A program made the position numbers and the translations under genes. The notes beneath the pieces were generated by a model, which searched no databases, was not told the origin of the DNA, and was given only the letters and a program-made list of their open reading frames with translations. Positions 35,622-44,923 of a stretch of DNA of 64,000 bases are shown here, in pieces (within the stretch, counting starts at the first letter, position 1; each line of letters opens with the position of its first letter). The DNA is taken from assembly GCF_003589745.1 (NCBI RefSeq), contig NZ_CP032364.1, positions 2,418,001-2,482,000 of the forward strand, in the 5' to 3' direction. The DNA comes from Lachnoanaerobaculum umeaense (GTDB lineage Bacteria > Bacillota > Clostridia > Lachnospirales > Lachnospiraceae).

Positions 35622-36986
35622 ATGGATATACCTTATAAAATTTATTTAGAAGAAAATGAAATGCCGAAATATTGGTACAATGTAAGAGCAGATATGAAAA
35701 ACAAACCTGCTCCACTATTAAATCCCGGAACACATAAGCCTGTAACTTTTGAAGAATTATCACATGTATTCTGTGATGAACTAGTTAAACAGGAGCTTGA
35801 TGACACAACTGCTTATTTTGAAATACCGGAAGAAATAAGAGCTTTCTACAGAATGTATAGACCTGCTCCACTTGTTAGAGCATACTGTCTTGAAGAAAAG
35901 CTTGGCACACCTGCAAAAATTTATTACAAATTTGAGGGAAATAATACCAGCGGAAGCCATAAGCTAAATTCCGCTATTGCACAAGCGTACTATGCTAAAG
36001 AGCAGGGACTAAAGGGTGTTACTACAGAGACAGGTGCCGGACAGTGGGGTACTGCCCTGTCTATGGCATGTGCATACTTTGGCTTAGACTGCAAGGTATA
36101 CATGGTTAAAGTATCTTATGAGCAAAAGCCTTTTAGACGTGAGGTTATGAGAACATATGGTGCTACTGTTACACCTTCACCTTCTATGGAAACAGAAGTA
36201 GGAAGAAGGATCTTAGAAAGACATCCGGGTACTACAGGAAGCCTTGGTTGTGCAATATCAGAGGCTGTAGAAAAAGCTACTACTACCGAAGGGTATAGAT
36301 ATGTTCTTGGTAGCGTGTTAAATCAGGTTTTATTACATCAGTCAATTATCGGTCTTGAGACAAAAGCTGCTCTTGATAAGTACAATATCAAACCCGATAT
36401 TATTATAGGATGTGCCGGTGGCGGTTCAAACCTTGGAGGTCTTATATCTCCATTTATGGGTGAAAAGTTAAGAGGTGAAAGTGATGTAAGAATCATTGCT
36501 ATAGAGCCTGCATCTTGCCCAAGCTTTACAAGAGGAACATTTGCCTATGACTTCTGTGATACAGGTATGATGACACCTCTTGCAAAGATGTACACTTTGG
36601 GTAGTGATTTCATTCCTTCTCCAAGCCATGCAGGAGGTCTAAGATATCATGGTATGAGTTCTACTCTTTCACAACTTTACCATGACGGATATATGGAGGC
36701 TGCTTCAGTAAATCAGACTGATGTATTTAAGGCTGCTGAGTATTTTGCAAGAACTGAGGGAATCCTCCCTGCACCTGAGAGCTCACATGCTATCTATGCT
36801 GCTATAGAGGAAGCGAAGAAATGTAAAGAAACCGGTGAAGAAAAAACTATTGTATTCGGACTTACCGGAACAGGATATTTTGATATGGTGGCTTATGAAA
36901 AGTTCCATGACGGAAAAATGGATGACACTGTACCAACAGATGAGGAGCTAAAGAAATATGCAGATATGCTGCCAAAAGTAGAATAA
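35622..36986 (+). CDS. trpB2: tryptophan synthase beta chain, TrpB2 type
   Basis: The start is the ATG at 35622, preceded by AAAGGAG. The 454-residue length and the N-terminus (IPYKIYLEENEMPKYWYNVR) fit the TrpB2 (COG1350) branch and not TrpB1. The pyridoxal phosphate lysine lies in NNTSGSHKLNSA near residue 110. The catalytic-face motif ETGAGQWGTALSMACA and the phosphate-binding GCAGGGSNLGGL are intact. TrpB enzymes condense indole with L-serine to give tryptophan. TrpB2 proteins often lack a TrpA partner, and here no trp gene is nearby, so it may salvage indole. It is the only plus-strand gene in this part, and a bidirectional terminator follows. Confidence 0.93.
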   Translation: MDIPYKIYLEENEMPKYWYNVRADMKNKPAPLLNPGTHKPVTFEELSHVFCDELVKQELDDTTAYFEIPEEIRAFYRMYRPAPLVRAYCLEEKLGTPAKIYYKFEGNNTSGSHKLNSAIAQAYYAKEQGLKGVTTETGAGQWGTALSMACAYFGLDCKVYMVKVSYEQKPFRREVMRTYGATVTPSPSMETEVGRRILERHPGTTGSLGCAISEAVEKATTTEGYRYVLGSVLNQVLLHQSIIGLETKAALDKYNIKPDIIIGCAGGGSNLGGLISPFMGEKLRGESDVRIIAIEPASCPSFTRGTFAYDFCDTGMMTPLAKMYTLGSDFIPSPSHAGGLRYHGMSSTLSQLYHDGYMEAASVNQTDVFKAAEYFARTEGILPAPESSHAIYAAIEEAKKCKETGEEKTIVFGLTGTGYFDMVAYEKFHDGKMDDTVPTDEELKKYADMLPKVE

Positions 36987-36998
36987 TATAAATTAAAA

Positions 36999-37038
36999 GG
37001 GCTTTATTCCATAATGACAAGTACTATGGAATAAAGCT
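36999..37038. terminator. bidirectional terminator between trpB2 and the ROK kinase gene
   Basis: A long stem pairs GGCTTTATTCCATA with TATGGAATAAAGCT around a short loop. It lies between the stop of plus-strand trpB2 and the stop of the minus-strand ROK gene, with T-rich tracts on both sides. It serves the two converging units. Confidence 0.85.
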
Positions 37039-37043
37039 CAATT

Positions 37044-37994
37044 TTATTTACTTTCTATTAAATAATATATAGCACCTATAAGGCCTGCGTCATTTCCAAG
37101 TTTTGCAGGTACTATCTCAAGTCCTTCCGAGAATCTTGGCATTACTTTTTCATGCACTTTTTTACTAAGACTTTCAATAAACTCTTTTCTACCACTCACT
37201 CCACCGCCTATAATGACTTTCTCAGGATTAAAGATATGTACAAGTGATATAATTCCAAGTGAAATATCTTCCACCCACTCATCCACTATTTGAGGAATTA
37301 CAATATTTTCATTTATTGCATCAAATATCTTTCTGCCATTGATATTATCATTAAATTCCTCTGAAAATGTTGTCGGATCTTTTTCTTTTGCAGCTGCAAC
37401 CTTTCTTACAAGTGCTGTGGTAGAAGCATATCTTTCCATACAACCCACATTTCCACATGAACAACTCTCTCCACTTCCATGTATTACTATATGTCCTATC
37501 TCTCCTGCCAATCCTCTTTTTCCTAGTAAGATCTTATCGTCAACTATAATGCCGCCACCAACTCCAGTGCCAATGGTTATAGCCACTATATTCTTATATC
37601 CTACTCCTGCACCCATCCATTTCTCGCCAAGAGCTGCACTGTTTGCATCATTTATAACTATAGTTTTGATAGAGTACTTCTTTTCAAAACTTTCCTTTAT
37701 CTTTGATCCGACCCAGTTCTTTATATGTCCGGCACTACCTATTACTTCGCCTTTCTCAGAATCTATCTGTCCTGTGGCTGATATTCCAATACCTGATATT
37801 TCAGCAATATCAAGACCGCTTGAAGCCACAAAATAATCTGTTTTATCCAGAACAGTTTCCAGTATGGGCGTATCATATCCATCAAATGATACTGAGAACT
37901 CATCTCTGTGTAGTATATTCCCATTCTCATCAACTATGCCAAACTTTGCAGCAGTACCACCTATATCAATACCTAAATATACTTTATTCATCAT
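37044..37994 (-). CDS. ROK-family sugar kinase, likely N-acetylmannosamine kinase
   Basis: This 316-residue ROK kinase has the phosphate-binding GIDIGGTAAKFG at the start, the mid-domain GTGVGGGIIVDDKI, the catalytic-loop NDANSAALGE (aspartate of ND), and the zinc motif CSCGNVGCMERYAS. ROK kinases phosphorylate glucose, N-acetylglucosamine, N-acetylmannosamine or fructose. It overlaps the stop of the NanA-like lyase gene by four bases (ATGA), so the two are translated together. That pairing favours N-acetylmannosamine, the product of sialic-acid cleavage. The next enzyme of the pathway (NanE) is not in the window. Confidence 0.88.
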   Translation of the reverse strand: MMNKVYLGIDIGGTAAKFGIVDENGNILHRDEFSVSFDGYDTPILETVLDKTDYFVASSGLDIAEISGIGISATGQIDSEKGEVIGSAGHIKNWVGSKIKESFEKKYSIKTIVINDANSAALGEKWMGAGVGYKNIVAITIGTGVGGGIIVDDKILLGKRGLAGEIGHIVIHGSGESCSCGNVGCMERYASTTALVRKVAAAKEKDPTTFSEEFNDNINGRKIFDAINENIVIPQIVDEWVEDISLGIISLVHIFNPEKVIIGGGVSGRKEFIESLSKKVHEKVMPRFSEGLEIVPAKLGNDAGLIGAIYYLIESK

Positions 37995-38905
37995 AGAAAT
38001 TTCTTTTTAGCATCAACTATCATCTTAGCAGCTGATTTTGCAATCTCTTTATCATCATCTGTCAATGCAACCAAAGGCTTTCTAACGCTACCTATATCAA
38101 GTCCCTCATTGATTCTAAGTACTTCCTTAATCATAGCATACATATTTCCATGTCCTGAAGTAAGAGCCGCAATAATATCATTTACACAATACTGAATCTC
38201 ATTAGCAATCTTCATATCCCCACTGTTTATACATTCATCCATAGCAAGGAAAAGTTCCGGCATTGCACCATATGTTCCACCTATACCTGCCTTTGCACCT
38301 ATTACTCTGCCTGAAACAAACTGCTCATCCGGACCGTTAAATACTATATAGTCATCACCGCCATCTCTAACAAAGCCCTGAATATCAAATACCGGCATTG
38401 AAGAATTCTTTACGCCTATAACATTCTTATTCTCTCTCATCTTTGCATAGAGCCCTCTGCTTAAAGCCACACCTGCAAGCTGTGGAATGTTATAAATAAT
38501 AAAATCGGTATTTGGAGCTGCACTACTGTAGTCGTTCCAGTACTCTGCAATAGCGTATTCCGGAAGCTTGAAATATATGGGTGGAATAGCAGCGATTGCA
38601 TCTACTTTCAGACCCTCAGCATGAGCTGCAAGTTCCATACCGTCTTTTGTATTATTACATGCAATGTGATTTATTATAGTAAGATCTCCCTTAGCCTTCA
38701 TTACATTCTCAAGCACAACTTTTCTGTCTTCAACACTCTGGTATATACATTCACCCGAAGAACCGTTGACATATACTCCTCTTACCTTTTTATCAACAAA
38801 GTATTCTGTAAGCGCTCTCACTCTTTCCGGACTGATCTCTCCATTGTCATCATAACAAGCATAAAATGCCGGAATGACCCCCTTATATTTATCTAAGTTT
38901 CTCAT
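37991..38905 (-). CDS. N-acetylneuraminate lyase-like (DapA/NanA superfamily) aldolase
   Basis: This 304-residue TIM-barrel class I aldolase has the substrate-carboxylate loop VNGSSGECIYQS near residue 45, the catalytic tyrosine in DFIIYNIPQLAGV near 137, and the Schiff-base lysine in VIGVKNSS near 165. The YNIP motif and the pairing with a ROK kinase favour N-acetylneuraminate lyase over dihydrodipicolinate synthase. The enzyme would split sialic acid into N-acetylmannosamine and pyruvate. A candidate promoter lies 35 bases upstream. The decayed transporter at 28.8-32.0 kb may once have supplied a substrate, but this link is only by proximity. Confidence 0.85.
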   Translation of the reverse strand: MRNLDKYKGVIPAFYACYDDNGEISPERVRALTEYFVDKKVRGVYVNGSSGECIYQSVEDRKVVLENVMKAKGDLTIINHIACNNTKDGMELAAHAEGLKVDAIAAIPPIYFKLPEYAIAEYWNDYSSAAPNTDFIIYNIPQLAGVALSRGLYAKMRENKNVIGVKNSSMPVFDIQGFVRDGGDDYIVFNGPDEQFVSGRVIGAKAGIGGTYGAMPELFLAMDECINSGDMKIANEIQYCVNDIIAALTSGHGNMYAMIKEVLRINEGLDIGSVRKPLVALTDDDKEIAKSAAKMIVDAKKKFL

Positions 38906-38939
38906 AGCTCCTCCTTATATAGAGATAATTTATATGCTA

Positions 38940-38968
38940 AGAATAACACTCATTGAATAGTTTTTCAA
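38940..38968 (-). promoter_or_regulatory. candidate promoter of the lyase/kinase pair
   Basis: On the minus strand TTGAAA (38963-38968) and TATTCT (38940-38945) are spaced by 17 bases. The region also has an imperfect AATAGTTT/AAACTATT inverted repeat overlapping the -35 side, which could be an operator or the tail of the GH3 terminator. Confidence 0.5.
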
Positions 38969-39073
38969 TATCAAAAATTATTTTGAAACTATTTTCTATG
39001 CTTTCTATGCTTTGTTATTTTTGCCAAAAATCTTCTAAATTGAAATGTCAATAATAAATAAAAATATTTAAAA

Positions 39074-41293
39074 TTATAATTTTAATCCAAATCCTAACTC
39101 ATAGTAATTTCCTGCATTGTCTCTATATGCATATGCCTTTCCGTTTTCATCCTTCATACTTTCAGGCATATATTTATCCTTATCATATCCCGGTACATCA
39201 TTCGGACTTATGCATACTCCATTCTTATCTACAGTAATCACTTCATCTCCCCTTGGCAATGTAAGTGGAAGCTTGGCTATAGGTGAAAAATCTCCAAATA
39301 TAACATCCACAACAGCCTCATCATAAGTATCAAATCCTGCACAGAGTGCATCCACATAAGGCTCGAACTCCCCCAAAAGCCATGGCAGCGATATATTTAT
39401 ATTTCCGACTACCTTACCGCCATTCTTATGAAGTATCTCATATATCTCTTTTATCCTCTTTGCATTTGCAACAGTGGTTTCCTCATGTGTTTCTTCCATA
39501 GGAAGCCCGTCTTCACTTACATTACAAACCGTTTTGCTATCACATATATCCAGCTCCAAATATCCCTTTGTTGCATTGAAATACTCTCCTGAAGTTGGAT
39601 TTACAAGCAATATTGCAATATCTGCATCCTTAAATTCCTCTACTATATTAAGCTTATCCAAAAAGAGTTTTCTAAGCTTTTCGCTTCTTTCATTTGCCTG
39701 CTCTACATTTTTATTAAAGCATTCTATATAGACCTTCACATCTTTCTTTAAAGGAAGAATTCCGTCATTCTTTAATAAAACCACACTCTTTCTATGAGCA
39801 AGCTCTGAGACTTCTCTATCCTTCTTATCATTTATGATCTCTTCAGCTATTTTAGGATCTCTGTATGGATTATCAAATATTCCAAGTGCAAACATCTCTG
39901 TTAATGTCCTTGTTATTGCCTTATCAAGTGCTGCTTCACTCAGTGTAATATCAGCCTTTGTAAAGCCTTCTGGTATATCATGACTCTCATAATAGTCATT
40001 GCTCGCCCTGTCAATGGCTTCTTTTGTTTCTTTTACATCAAATAAACCACTTATAAGATCCACCTCACCATTGTTTATGGCAAAGGCAATTCTTTCAGCT
40101 GTATCAAGAGCCTCAACCCCCCAACACATATTGTGGACTATACCTGTATCTGAATTTATATAACCTTTAAATCCAAGCTGTTCTTTCAAAAGTTTCTTTA
40201 TAAAGTAATCATTATAGGCAAATCCCAGAGGTTTCATCTCTATATCATTGCCACAAAGGTCTTTTTGGCTTGCACTCTTATCACTTGCAGGCTTGGCATA
40301 GTATGGCATTATAGATGAAACATTCTTTGCTATAGCAGCCTCAAATGCCGGAAGATGATAATCTCTTAAGCTGTTTTCTGTAGCGTATACATTCCATTGC
40401 CCTGCCTTATAATGTGGATCAAAACCGTTCTCTCTGGCACCTCCACCCGGAAAATGCTTTACAGTCATAGCCACTCCGTCAGTAGTAACTCCTTTATCAC
40501 TTCCCTGAACCAATGGTACAAGCTTTTCAAATATATCTCTTATAAGTTTGGGATCCTCGCCGAATGTACCATAGGATCTTTGCCATCTTGGATCTGTAAG
40601 TACATCAGCCATATACATATAGCCTTTTTTGATACCTGTCGCATCCCATTCTTTTCTTATGGTATTTCCGAATTCTTCTATAACTCCAAGTCCCTCACCC
40701 TTTGCAATAGCTGCAATACCAAGAGTTCCCGGCCAGGTTGCAAACACACCTGTAGCATCATTCATTCCGAATATGGTCTCGCCATTTTCATTTCTTGAGT
40801 TTGAGATTATTTCAACCGGAACAAAATGCTCACATTCCTCAGCCTTTGCATTTAACTGATTTACCCAGTCTACAAGATCTTTAGGACTTGGATTCTTTCT
40901 GAATATAAGATGTCTTGCAAACCATTCCTTAATGGCAACAGATGTACTTGGCAGATTTTGTATGCCGAAGATTGTCTTAGCATTTACAAGCTCTCCCTCA
41001 TCCAATACTCCTGATTCGTCAAGCTTACTCTTATCTTCCTGATCAATTCCCATTCTCCAATCACTTGCAAAAAGCAAACCTATCTTCTCATCTGTGCTTA
41101 GTACCTTCACATAACTTTCTGCCCTTTGAATTGGAGACTTTCTCCAGTCATCAAAGTCTTTAAACACTCCTGAGCCGTCTATATCCTTAAAATACAATCC
41201 GTCAATTTCCAGTATTTTTCGATCACAACTACCGATGGTTGCACCGTTTTTATTCTCAAAAAGCTTTACTCTATCTGATGCCTTTACTGCCAT
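39074..41293 (-). CDS. glycoside hydrolase family 3 protein
   Basis: This 739-residue protein has no signal peptide, so it acts inside the cell. The TIM-barrel domain shows DPRWQRSYGTFGEDPKL and VKHFPGGG, and the catalytic nucleophile aspartate lies in KGYINSDTG near residue 395. The second domain starts near ELAHRKSVVLLKNDGILPL and runs to the end. GH3 enzymes remove beta-linked glucose, xylose, arabinose or GlcNAc from oligosaccharide ends. Its start overlaps the ArsC/Spx-like stop by ten bases, and a GH43 gene leads the operon. The pair therefore probably breaks down imported xylan or arabinoxylan oligosaccharides. The specificity is inferred. Confidence 0.9.
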   Translation of the reverse strand: MAVKASDRVKLFENKNGATIGSCDRKILEIDGLYFKDIDGSGVFKDFDDWRKSPIQRAESYVKVLSTDEKIGLLFASDWRMGIDQEDKSKLDESGVLDEGELVNAKTIFGIQNLPSTSVAIKEWFARHLIFRKNPSPKDLVDWVNQLNAKAEECEHFVPVEIISNSRNENGETIFGMNDATGVFATWPGTLGIAAIAKGEGLGVIEEFGNTIRKEWDATGIKKGYMYMADVLTDPRWQRSYGTFGEDPKLIRDIFEKLVPLVQGSDKGVTTDGVAMTVKHFPGGGARENGFDPHYKAGQWNVYATENSLRDYHLPAFEAAIAKNVSSIMPYYAKPASDKSASQKDLCGNDIEMKPLGFAYNDYFIKKLLKEQLGFKGYINSDTGIVHNMCWGVEALDTAERIAFAINNGEVDLISGLFDVKETKEAIDRASNDYYESHDIPEGFTKADITLSEAALDKAITRTLTEMFALGIFDNPYRDPKIAEEIINDKKDREVSELAHRKSVVLLKNDGILPLKKDVKVYIECFNKNVEQANERSEKLRKLFLDKLNIVEEFKDADIAILLVNPTSGEYFNATKGYLELDICDSKTVCNVSEDGLPMEETHEETTVANAKRIKEIYEILHKNGGKVVGNINISLPWLLGEFEPYVDALCAGFDTYDEAVVDVIFGDFSPIAKLPLTLPRGDEVITVDKNGVCISPNDVPGYDKDKYMPESMKDENGKAYAYRDNAGNYYELGFGLKL

Positions 41294-41634
41294 TTATTTT
41301 GCCACTCACTTTCCTTAAAACCTACAAAAGCAAAATCATCTCCCAAAACTATAGGTCTTTTTATGAGCATTCCATTTTCTGAAAGCAATTTGAGCTTTTC
41401 ATCATCACTCATAGTATCCATTTTTTCTTTGATATTAAGTTCCCTATATAGCATACCGCTGGTATTAAAAAGCTTCTTTATAGGAATACCTGAATACTCT
41501 AAAACCTTCTTTAACTCTTCCACACTTGGAGTATCCTCCACTATATTCTTCTCTGTAAAATCTACATTTCTATCTCTCAACCACTTTCTAGCCTTCACAC
41601 AGGTGGAACATTTTGGATAATGAAATACTAACAT
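41284..41634 (-). CDS. ArsC/Spx-family thioredoxin-fold protein
   Basis: This 116-residue protein has the N-terminal redox motif YPKCSTCVKARKWL (CxxC), the family body EDTPSVEELKKVLEYSG and the closing GMLIKRPIVLGDDFAFVGF. The length and motifs fit the ArsC/Spx/YffB group. Members are arsenate reductases or RNA-polymerase-binding Spx-type regulators. No arsenic resistance gene is nearby, so arsenate reduction is less likely. It is wedged between GH43 and GH3 genes, ten bases after the first and overlapping the second, so it is co-translated with sugar enzymes. I do not know why. Confidence 0.88.
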   Translation of the reverse strand: MLVFHYPKCSTCVKARKWLRDRNVDFTEKNIVEDTPSVEELKKVLEYSGIPIKKLFNTSGMLYRELNIKEKMDTMSDDEKLKLLSENGMLIKRPIVLGDDFAFVGFKESEWQNKWQ

Positions 41635-41644
41635 AAAACCTCCT

Positions 41645-43216
41645 CTAATTATCTAATCTTTCATAGTTTGCAAAATCAAAGTACGCCCTATTCTCAGAAT
41701 CAAAATGATTTGATGTGGCATACATTCCAATATATGTACCGGTAAATCCCTCATTTGCTATGGAGCTAAGCACTTTCAGATCTGCATTCTCATATATCAC
41801 ATTATAGGTTTTACCATCGATACTGTAATAAAAACTATAGCCGGCCTCACTACCAACTACTTTAAAATAAAGCTCACCTACATACTCATTTATATAGGCT
41901 CTGGCAATCACTGATAACTTCTTATTCTTTGTCCTTCTAAGCTCAAGCTTTTTCTTTCCCAAGACATTTAACAATGTGAATGTATAGTGGTATCTGTCAT
42001 CCTGTACCAAAGCAATACCGGCCTCCTCCTGATTTTTTGGCTCAAACTCCATCTTTGTATTAAACATAAAGTTCAGATGCTGCTGTCTTCTCCCAATAAA
42101 TGCCGGAGTGGCTATCTCTTCCAAATTCTCATTTTTACAATGTAATGAGAGATAGCCTTTTTTATCTGCTATAGAATAGTACTCCTTTGACAATGGATGA
42201 ATACTGTTCCATATAAATCTAAGCTTCTCAGAGTCAAAACTGTCAAATCCTGAAGCTACATCAGCATTAAATCTTTTTAAATTAGGAGCTTTTTCTATTT
42301 TATTCACCAACCCATTTTCATTGTTTACTCTTGGCCATCCATCATTTTCCCATATCATCGGTATAAGGAAAGTCTCCCTGCCAAGGTTAAAATGAGTATC
42401 TCCATAAGGTCTTACCCCCAGTAAAACCATCCAAAGATCACCATTGTCATCCTCTATAAGATCCCCATGTCCTACCACAGAGATTTCTCTTTGCAGGCTC
42501 AAATATCTATGGGTAACTATAGGATTCCTGTCACATGGCTCATACGGTCCAAAAATATCCTTTGATCTTGATATCATAACTGAATGATTTGTAAAAGTGC
42601 CTCCCTCAGCGACCATCAAATAATAATAACTATCTCTAAAATATATATGTGGAGCTTCTATCCATTTTGAGTGTGTATCTTTTCCGTTCCATATAATTTT
42701 TCTCTCACCTATAAACTGAAAACTTTCCTTGTCAAGTTCGCAGATATATATGCCATGGTGACCCTCATATTCAGGGCTTTCAACTATAAAATTTCCGGTA
42801 TAATAAAGTCTGCCGTCAGCATCAAAAAATAAACTCGGATCTATACCGTCCGCACCCTCTATAAAAACAGGATCTGACCATTCTCCTGCCGGATCTTTGG
42901 CAGTAATAATAAAGTTATCTCTATATACTTCCCTACCTCCGGAAACAAATGTATTTATAATATAAAACATACCTTTATGATATCTTATAGTAGGAGCCCA
43001 AAGTCCCAAAGATGTTTCCACATTTTTATAATCTATTTGTTCTTCTCTTGAAATTCCATGTCCTATCTGTTCCCAATGTACCAAATCCTTACTATGAAAT
43101 ATCGGCAAACCCGGAAAATATACAAATGAAGATGTTACCAGATAATAGTCTTCATTCACCTTACATATAGACGGATCCGGATAAAATCCCGGTAATATAG
43201 GGTTCTCAAAAAGCAT
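41645..43216 (-). CDS. glycoside hydrolase family 43 beta-xylosidase/arabinofuranosidase
   Basis: I start at the ATG at 43216, preceded by AGGAGGGG; an upstream in-frame ATG would place the ribosome site inside the gene. The five-bladed propeller domain has all three catalytic acids in place: GFYPDPSI (base), GADGIDPSLF (pKa-modulating aspartate) and KWIEAPHIY (acid glutamate). The C-terminal about 190 residues form a beta-sandwich typical of GH43 xylosidases. With no signal peptide the enzyme is intracellular and cuts imported xylo- or arabino-oligosaccharides. It leads a three-gene operon and is divergent from an AraC-family regulator that probably controls it. Confidence 0.93.
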   Translation of the reverse strand: MLFENPILPGFYPDPSICKVNEDYYLVTSSFVYFPGLPIFHSKDLVHWEQIGHGISREEQIDYKNVETSLGLWAPTIRYHKGMFYIINTFVSGGREVYRDNFIITAKDPAGEWSDPVFIEGADGIDPSLFFDADGRLYYTGNFIVESPEYEGHHGIYICELDKESFQFIGERKIIWNGKDTHSKWIEAPHIYFRDSYYYLMVAEGGTFTNHSVMISRSKDIFGPYEPCDRNPIVTHRYLSLQREISVVGHGDLIEDDNGDLWMVLLGVRPYGDTHFNLGRETFLIPMIWENDGWPRVNNENGLVNKIEKAPNLKRFNADVASGFDSFDSEKLRFIWNSIHPLSKEYYSIADKKGYLSLHCKNENLEEIATPAFIGRRQQHLNFMFNTKMEFEPKNQEEAGIALVQDDRYHYTFTLLNVLGKKKLELRRTKNKKLSVIARAYINEYVGELYFKVVGSEAGYSFYYSIDGKTYNVIYENADLKVLSSIANEGFTGTYIGMYATSNHFDSENRAYFDFANYERLDN

Positions 43217-43274
43217 GTCCCCTCCTTTACTTATCATTGCTTATTTAAAAAATTTGAATTAAAATGGTATCTGT

Positions 43275-43303
43275 ATTATACAAAATTTCCGAAATAATTT
43301 AAA
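43275..43303 (-). promoter_or_regulatory. candidate promoter of the GH43 operon
   Basis: On the minus strand TATAAT (43275-43280) is preceded by a TTTAAA hexamer at 17-base spacing. The -35 match is modest, as expected for a promoter that needs the adjacent AraC-type activator. The about 100-base divergent gap leaves little room for other signals. Confidence 0.45.
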
Positions 43304-43320
43304 TGATTCAGTGGTGATTT

Positions 43321-44202
43321 ATGATAGAAATACTTGAAGGAACACATGAAATAATAGATTTTAAAAGTCCACTTGGTATACGACTTTTTAATAATGGGGA
43401 ATATGAAGATTATCCGGAGCATTGGCATACTGCTATTGAGATAATAATGCCTATAAAAAACGGATATCAAGTGTTTATAGGCAATAATAAATTCCATCTC
43501 AATGAAGGAGATATATTTATTATAAACTCAGGTGTTCTACATTCCCTAAAAGCTCCAAATACCGGTGAAAGAATAATTCTCCAGTTCAGTGACTATATTT
43601 TATATTCTATAAAGGGAATGGAGACATTGCTCACTCTTCTACCTGAGTATATTTTTATAAGTGAAAACAATGATGAAGACAGAATATACAGCTTTATAAA
43701 AAAACATATGGATGCTATCGCTGTAGAATACGATCAACAAAAATCATTTTTTGAAGCATCAATATATGCTTGCATTATTGAGATTTTTGTTTATTTAGGC
43801 AGAAATGCTATATGGGGCAGGACTATCACAAAGATGCCTGTATATAATAATCCTTCAAAGAAAAAAGAATATATGGAAACAATAATGACTGCTTGTAACT
43901 ATATCAATGAAAACTTCACAAAAGCTATTTCTTTAGATGACGCAGCAGATATAACCGGTTTTTCAAAATTTCATTTTTCCAGAATATTTAAGCAATGTAT
44001 GAACATGACATTTTATGAATATTTAAATAACAAGAGGGTATCAAAGGCTGAGGAACTTTTGGCAAAATCTGAATACACAGTGCTGGATATTGCATTAAGT
44101 TCCGGTTTTTCCTCACTCAGTGCCTTTAACAGAACTTTTAAATCATTAAAGAACTGTTCTCCCTCGGAATACAGAAAAAAAGAAGATAGCAGAAAGTTTT
44201 AA
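43321..44202 (+). CDS. AraC-family transcriptional regulator
   Basis: This 293-residue protein has an N-terminal cupin sensor domain (EHWHTAIEIIMP near 35, HLNEGDIFIINSGVLHSLKAP near 60) and a C-terminal double helix-turn-helix (AISLDDAADITGFSKFHFSRIF near 195, then YTVLDIALSSGFSSLSAFNRTFK near 250). The cupin would bind a sugar or glycoside. It is transcribed away from the GH43/GH3 operon from a shared gap, so it is the obvious candidate activator of that operon. Its start lies at the edge of the gap and its message has little leader. A terminator follows within one base of its stop. Confidence 0.92.
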   Translation: MIEILEGTHEIIDFKSPLGIRLFNNGEYEDYPEHWHTAIEIIMPIKNGYQVFIGNNKFHLNEGDIFIINSGVLHSLKAPNTGERIILQFSDYILYSIKGMETLLTLLPEYIFISENNDEDRIYSFIKKHMDAIAVEYDQQKSFFEASIYACIIEIFVYLGRNAIWGRTITKMPVYNNPSKKKEYMETIMTACNYINENFTKAISLDDAADITGFSKFHFSRIFKQCMNMTFYEYLNNKRVSKAEELLAKSEYTVLDIALSSGFSSLSAFNRTFKSLKNCSPSEYRKKEDSRKF

Positions 44203-44238
44203 AGAGCCTTGCAGGAGATACTCCTGCAAGACTCTTTT
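44203..44238. terminator. bidirectional terminator between the AraC and D-lyxose isomerase genes
   Basis: AGAGCCTTGCAGGAG pairs with CTCCTGCAAGACTCT around a short loop (one mismatch). Plus-strand reading ends in TTTTTTT. Minus-strand reading ends in a TTTAAAAC tract. It serves both converging genes. Confidence 0.9.
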
Positions 44239-44239
44239 T

Positions 44240-44923
44240 TTAATCTACAGCTACCGGATACTCGTTACAAAGCAATCTGTAAGGTTCTTCATCCTCTTCT
44301 ATCTTTGGGAATCTGCCTATATCTTCATAGAACCTGTTATCTATATTATCATCATTACACTGTGATACCTCACCTATAAGCACACTTCCACTTCCTTCTT
44401 CCACATGAAATTCATGGTACTGATGCGGCCATATGGTGATACTCTCTCCAGGTAAAAGCTTTACCATGCTTCCGGCCTTTACATAATAAGACCTCCCATC
44501 AGAGTTTATAAGTACATCAGAATCACTCAGTCCACCCTTACCATCATCATTATACACCTTAATCAAAAGAGTTCCTCCGCCTCTATTTATGATATCCTCT
44601 GATTTGAACCAATGGAAATGCATAGGTGCCATCATATTATCTCTAAGAAACAATAGTTTTTCTGCATAAACCTTTTTATATTTATCATTATTCCTATTGC
44701 CATTTCTGATAGTAATAAGGCCAAAACCTATCTTATCAAAATCTCCCAAACCAAAATCTGTAATATCCCATCCTAACATATTGTCACGAATCTCATCATA
44801 TTCATGGCCCTTACTCTTCCAATCATTTGGAGTCCAGTTACAAAATGGAGGCAAGTGAAAGCCATTTTGTCTTATTAATTCCTCCATTTCTCTTATAATG
44901 CTGTTGATTTGTGATCTCTTCAT
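44240..44923 (-). CDS. D-lyxose ketol-isomerase family protein
   Basis: This 227-residue cupin-fold protein matches the D-lyxose isomerase family in length and motifs: NGFHLPPFCNW near the start, the metal-binding MHFHWFKSEDI near residue 105 (two histidines and a glutamate), and the second metal site with WPHQYHEFHVEEG near 170. Characterised members interconvert D-lyxose and D-xylulose or D-mannose and D-fructose. It is the last gene of a long sugar operon and is coupled to the upstream binding-protein gene by a four-base overlap. It may feed an unusual pentose or hexose to the PfkB kinase and aldolase of the same operon. Confidence 0.85.
   Translation of the reverse strand: MKRSQINSIIREMEELIRQNGFHLPPFCNWTPNDWKSKGHEYDEIRDNMLGWDITDFGLGDFDKIGFGLITIRNGNRNNDKYKKVYAEKLLFLRDNMMAPMHFHWFKSEDIINRGGGTLLIKVYNDDGKGGLSDSDVLINSDGRSYYVKAGSMVKLLPGESITIWPHQYHEFHVEEGSGSVLIGEVSQCNDDNIDNRFYEDIGRFPKIEEDEEPYRLLCNEYPVAVD

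Noticed and set aside
41284..41634. Arsenate reductase as the definite call
   Set aside because: No arsenic resistance genes are near, and the sequence equally fits Spx/YffB-type proteins.
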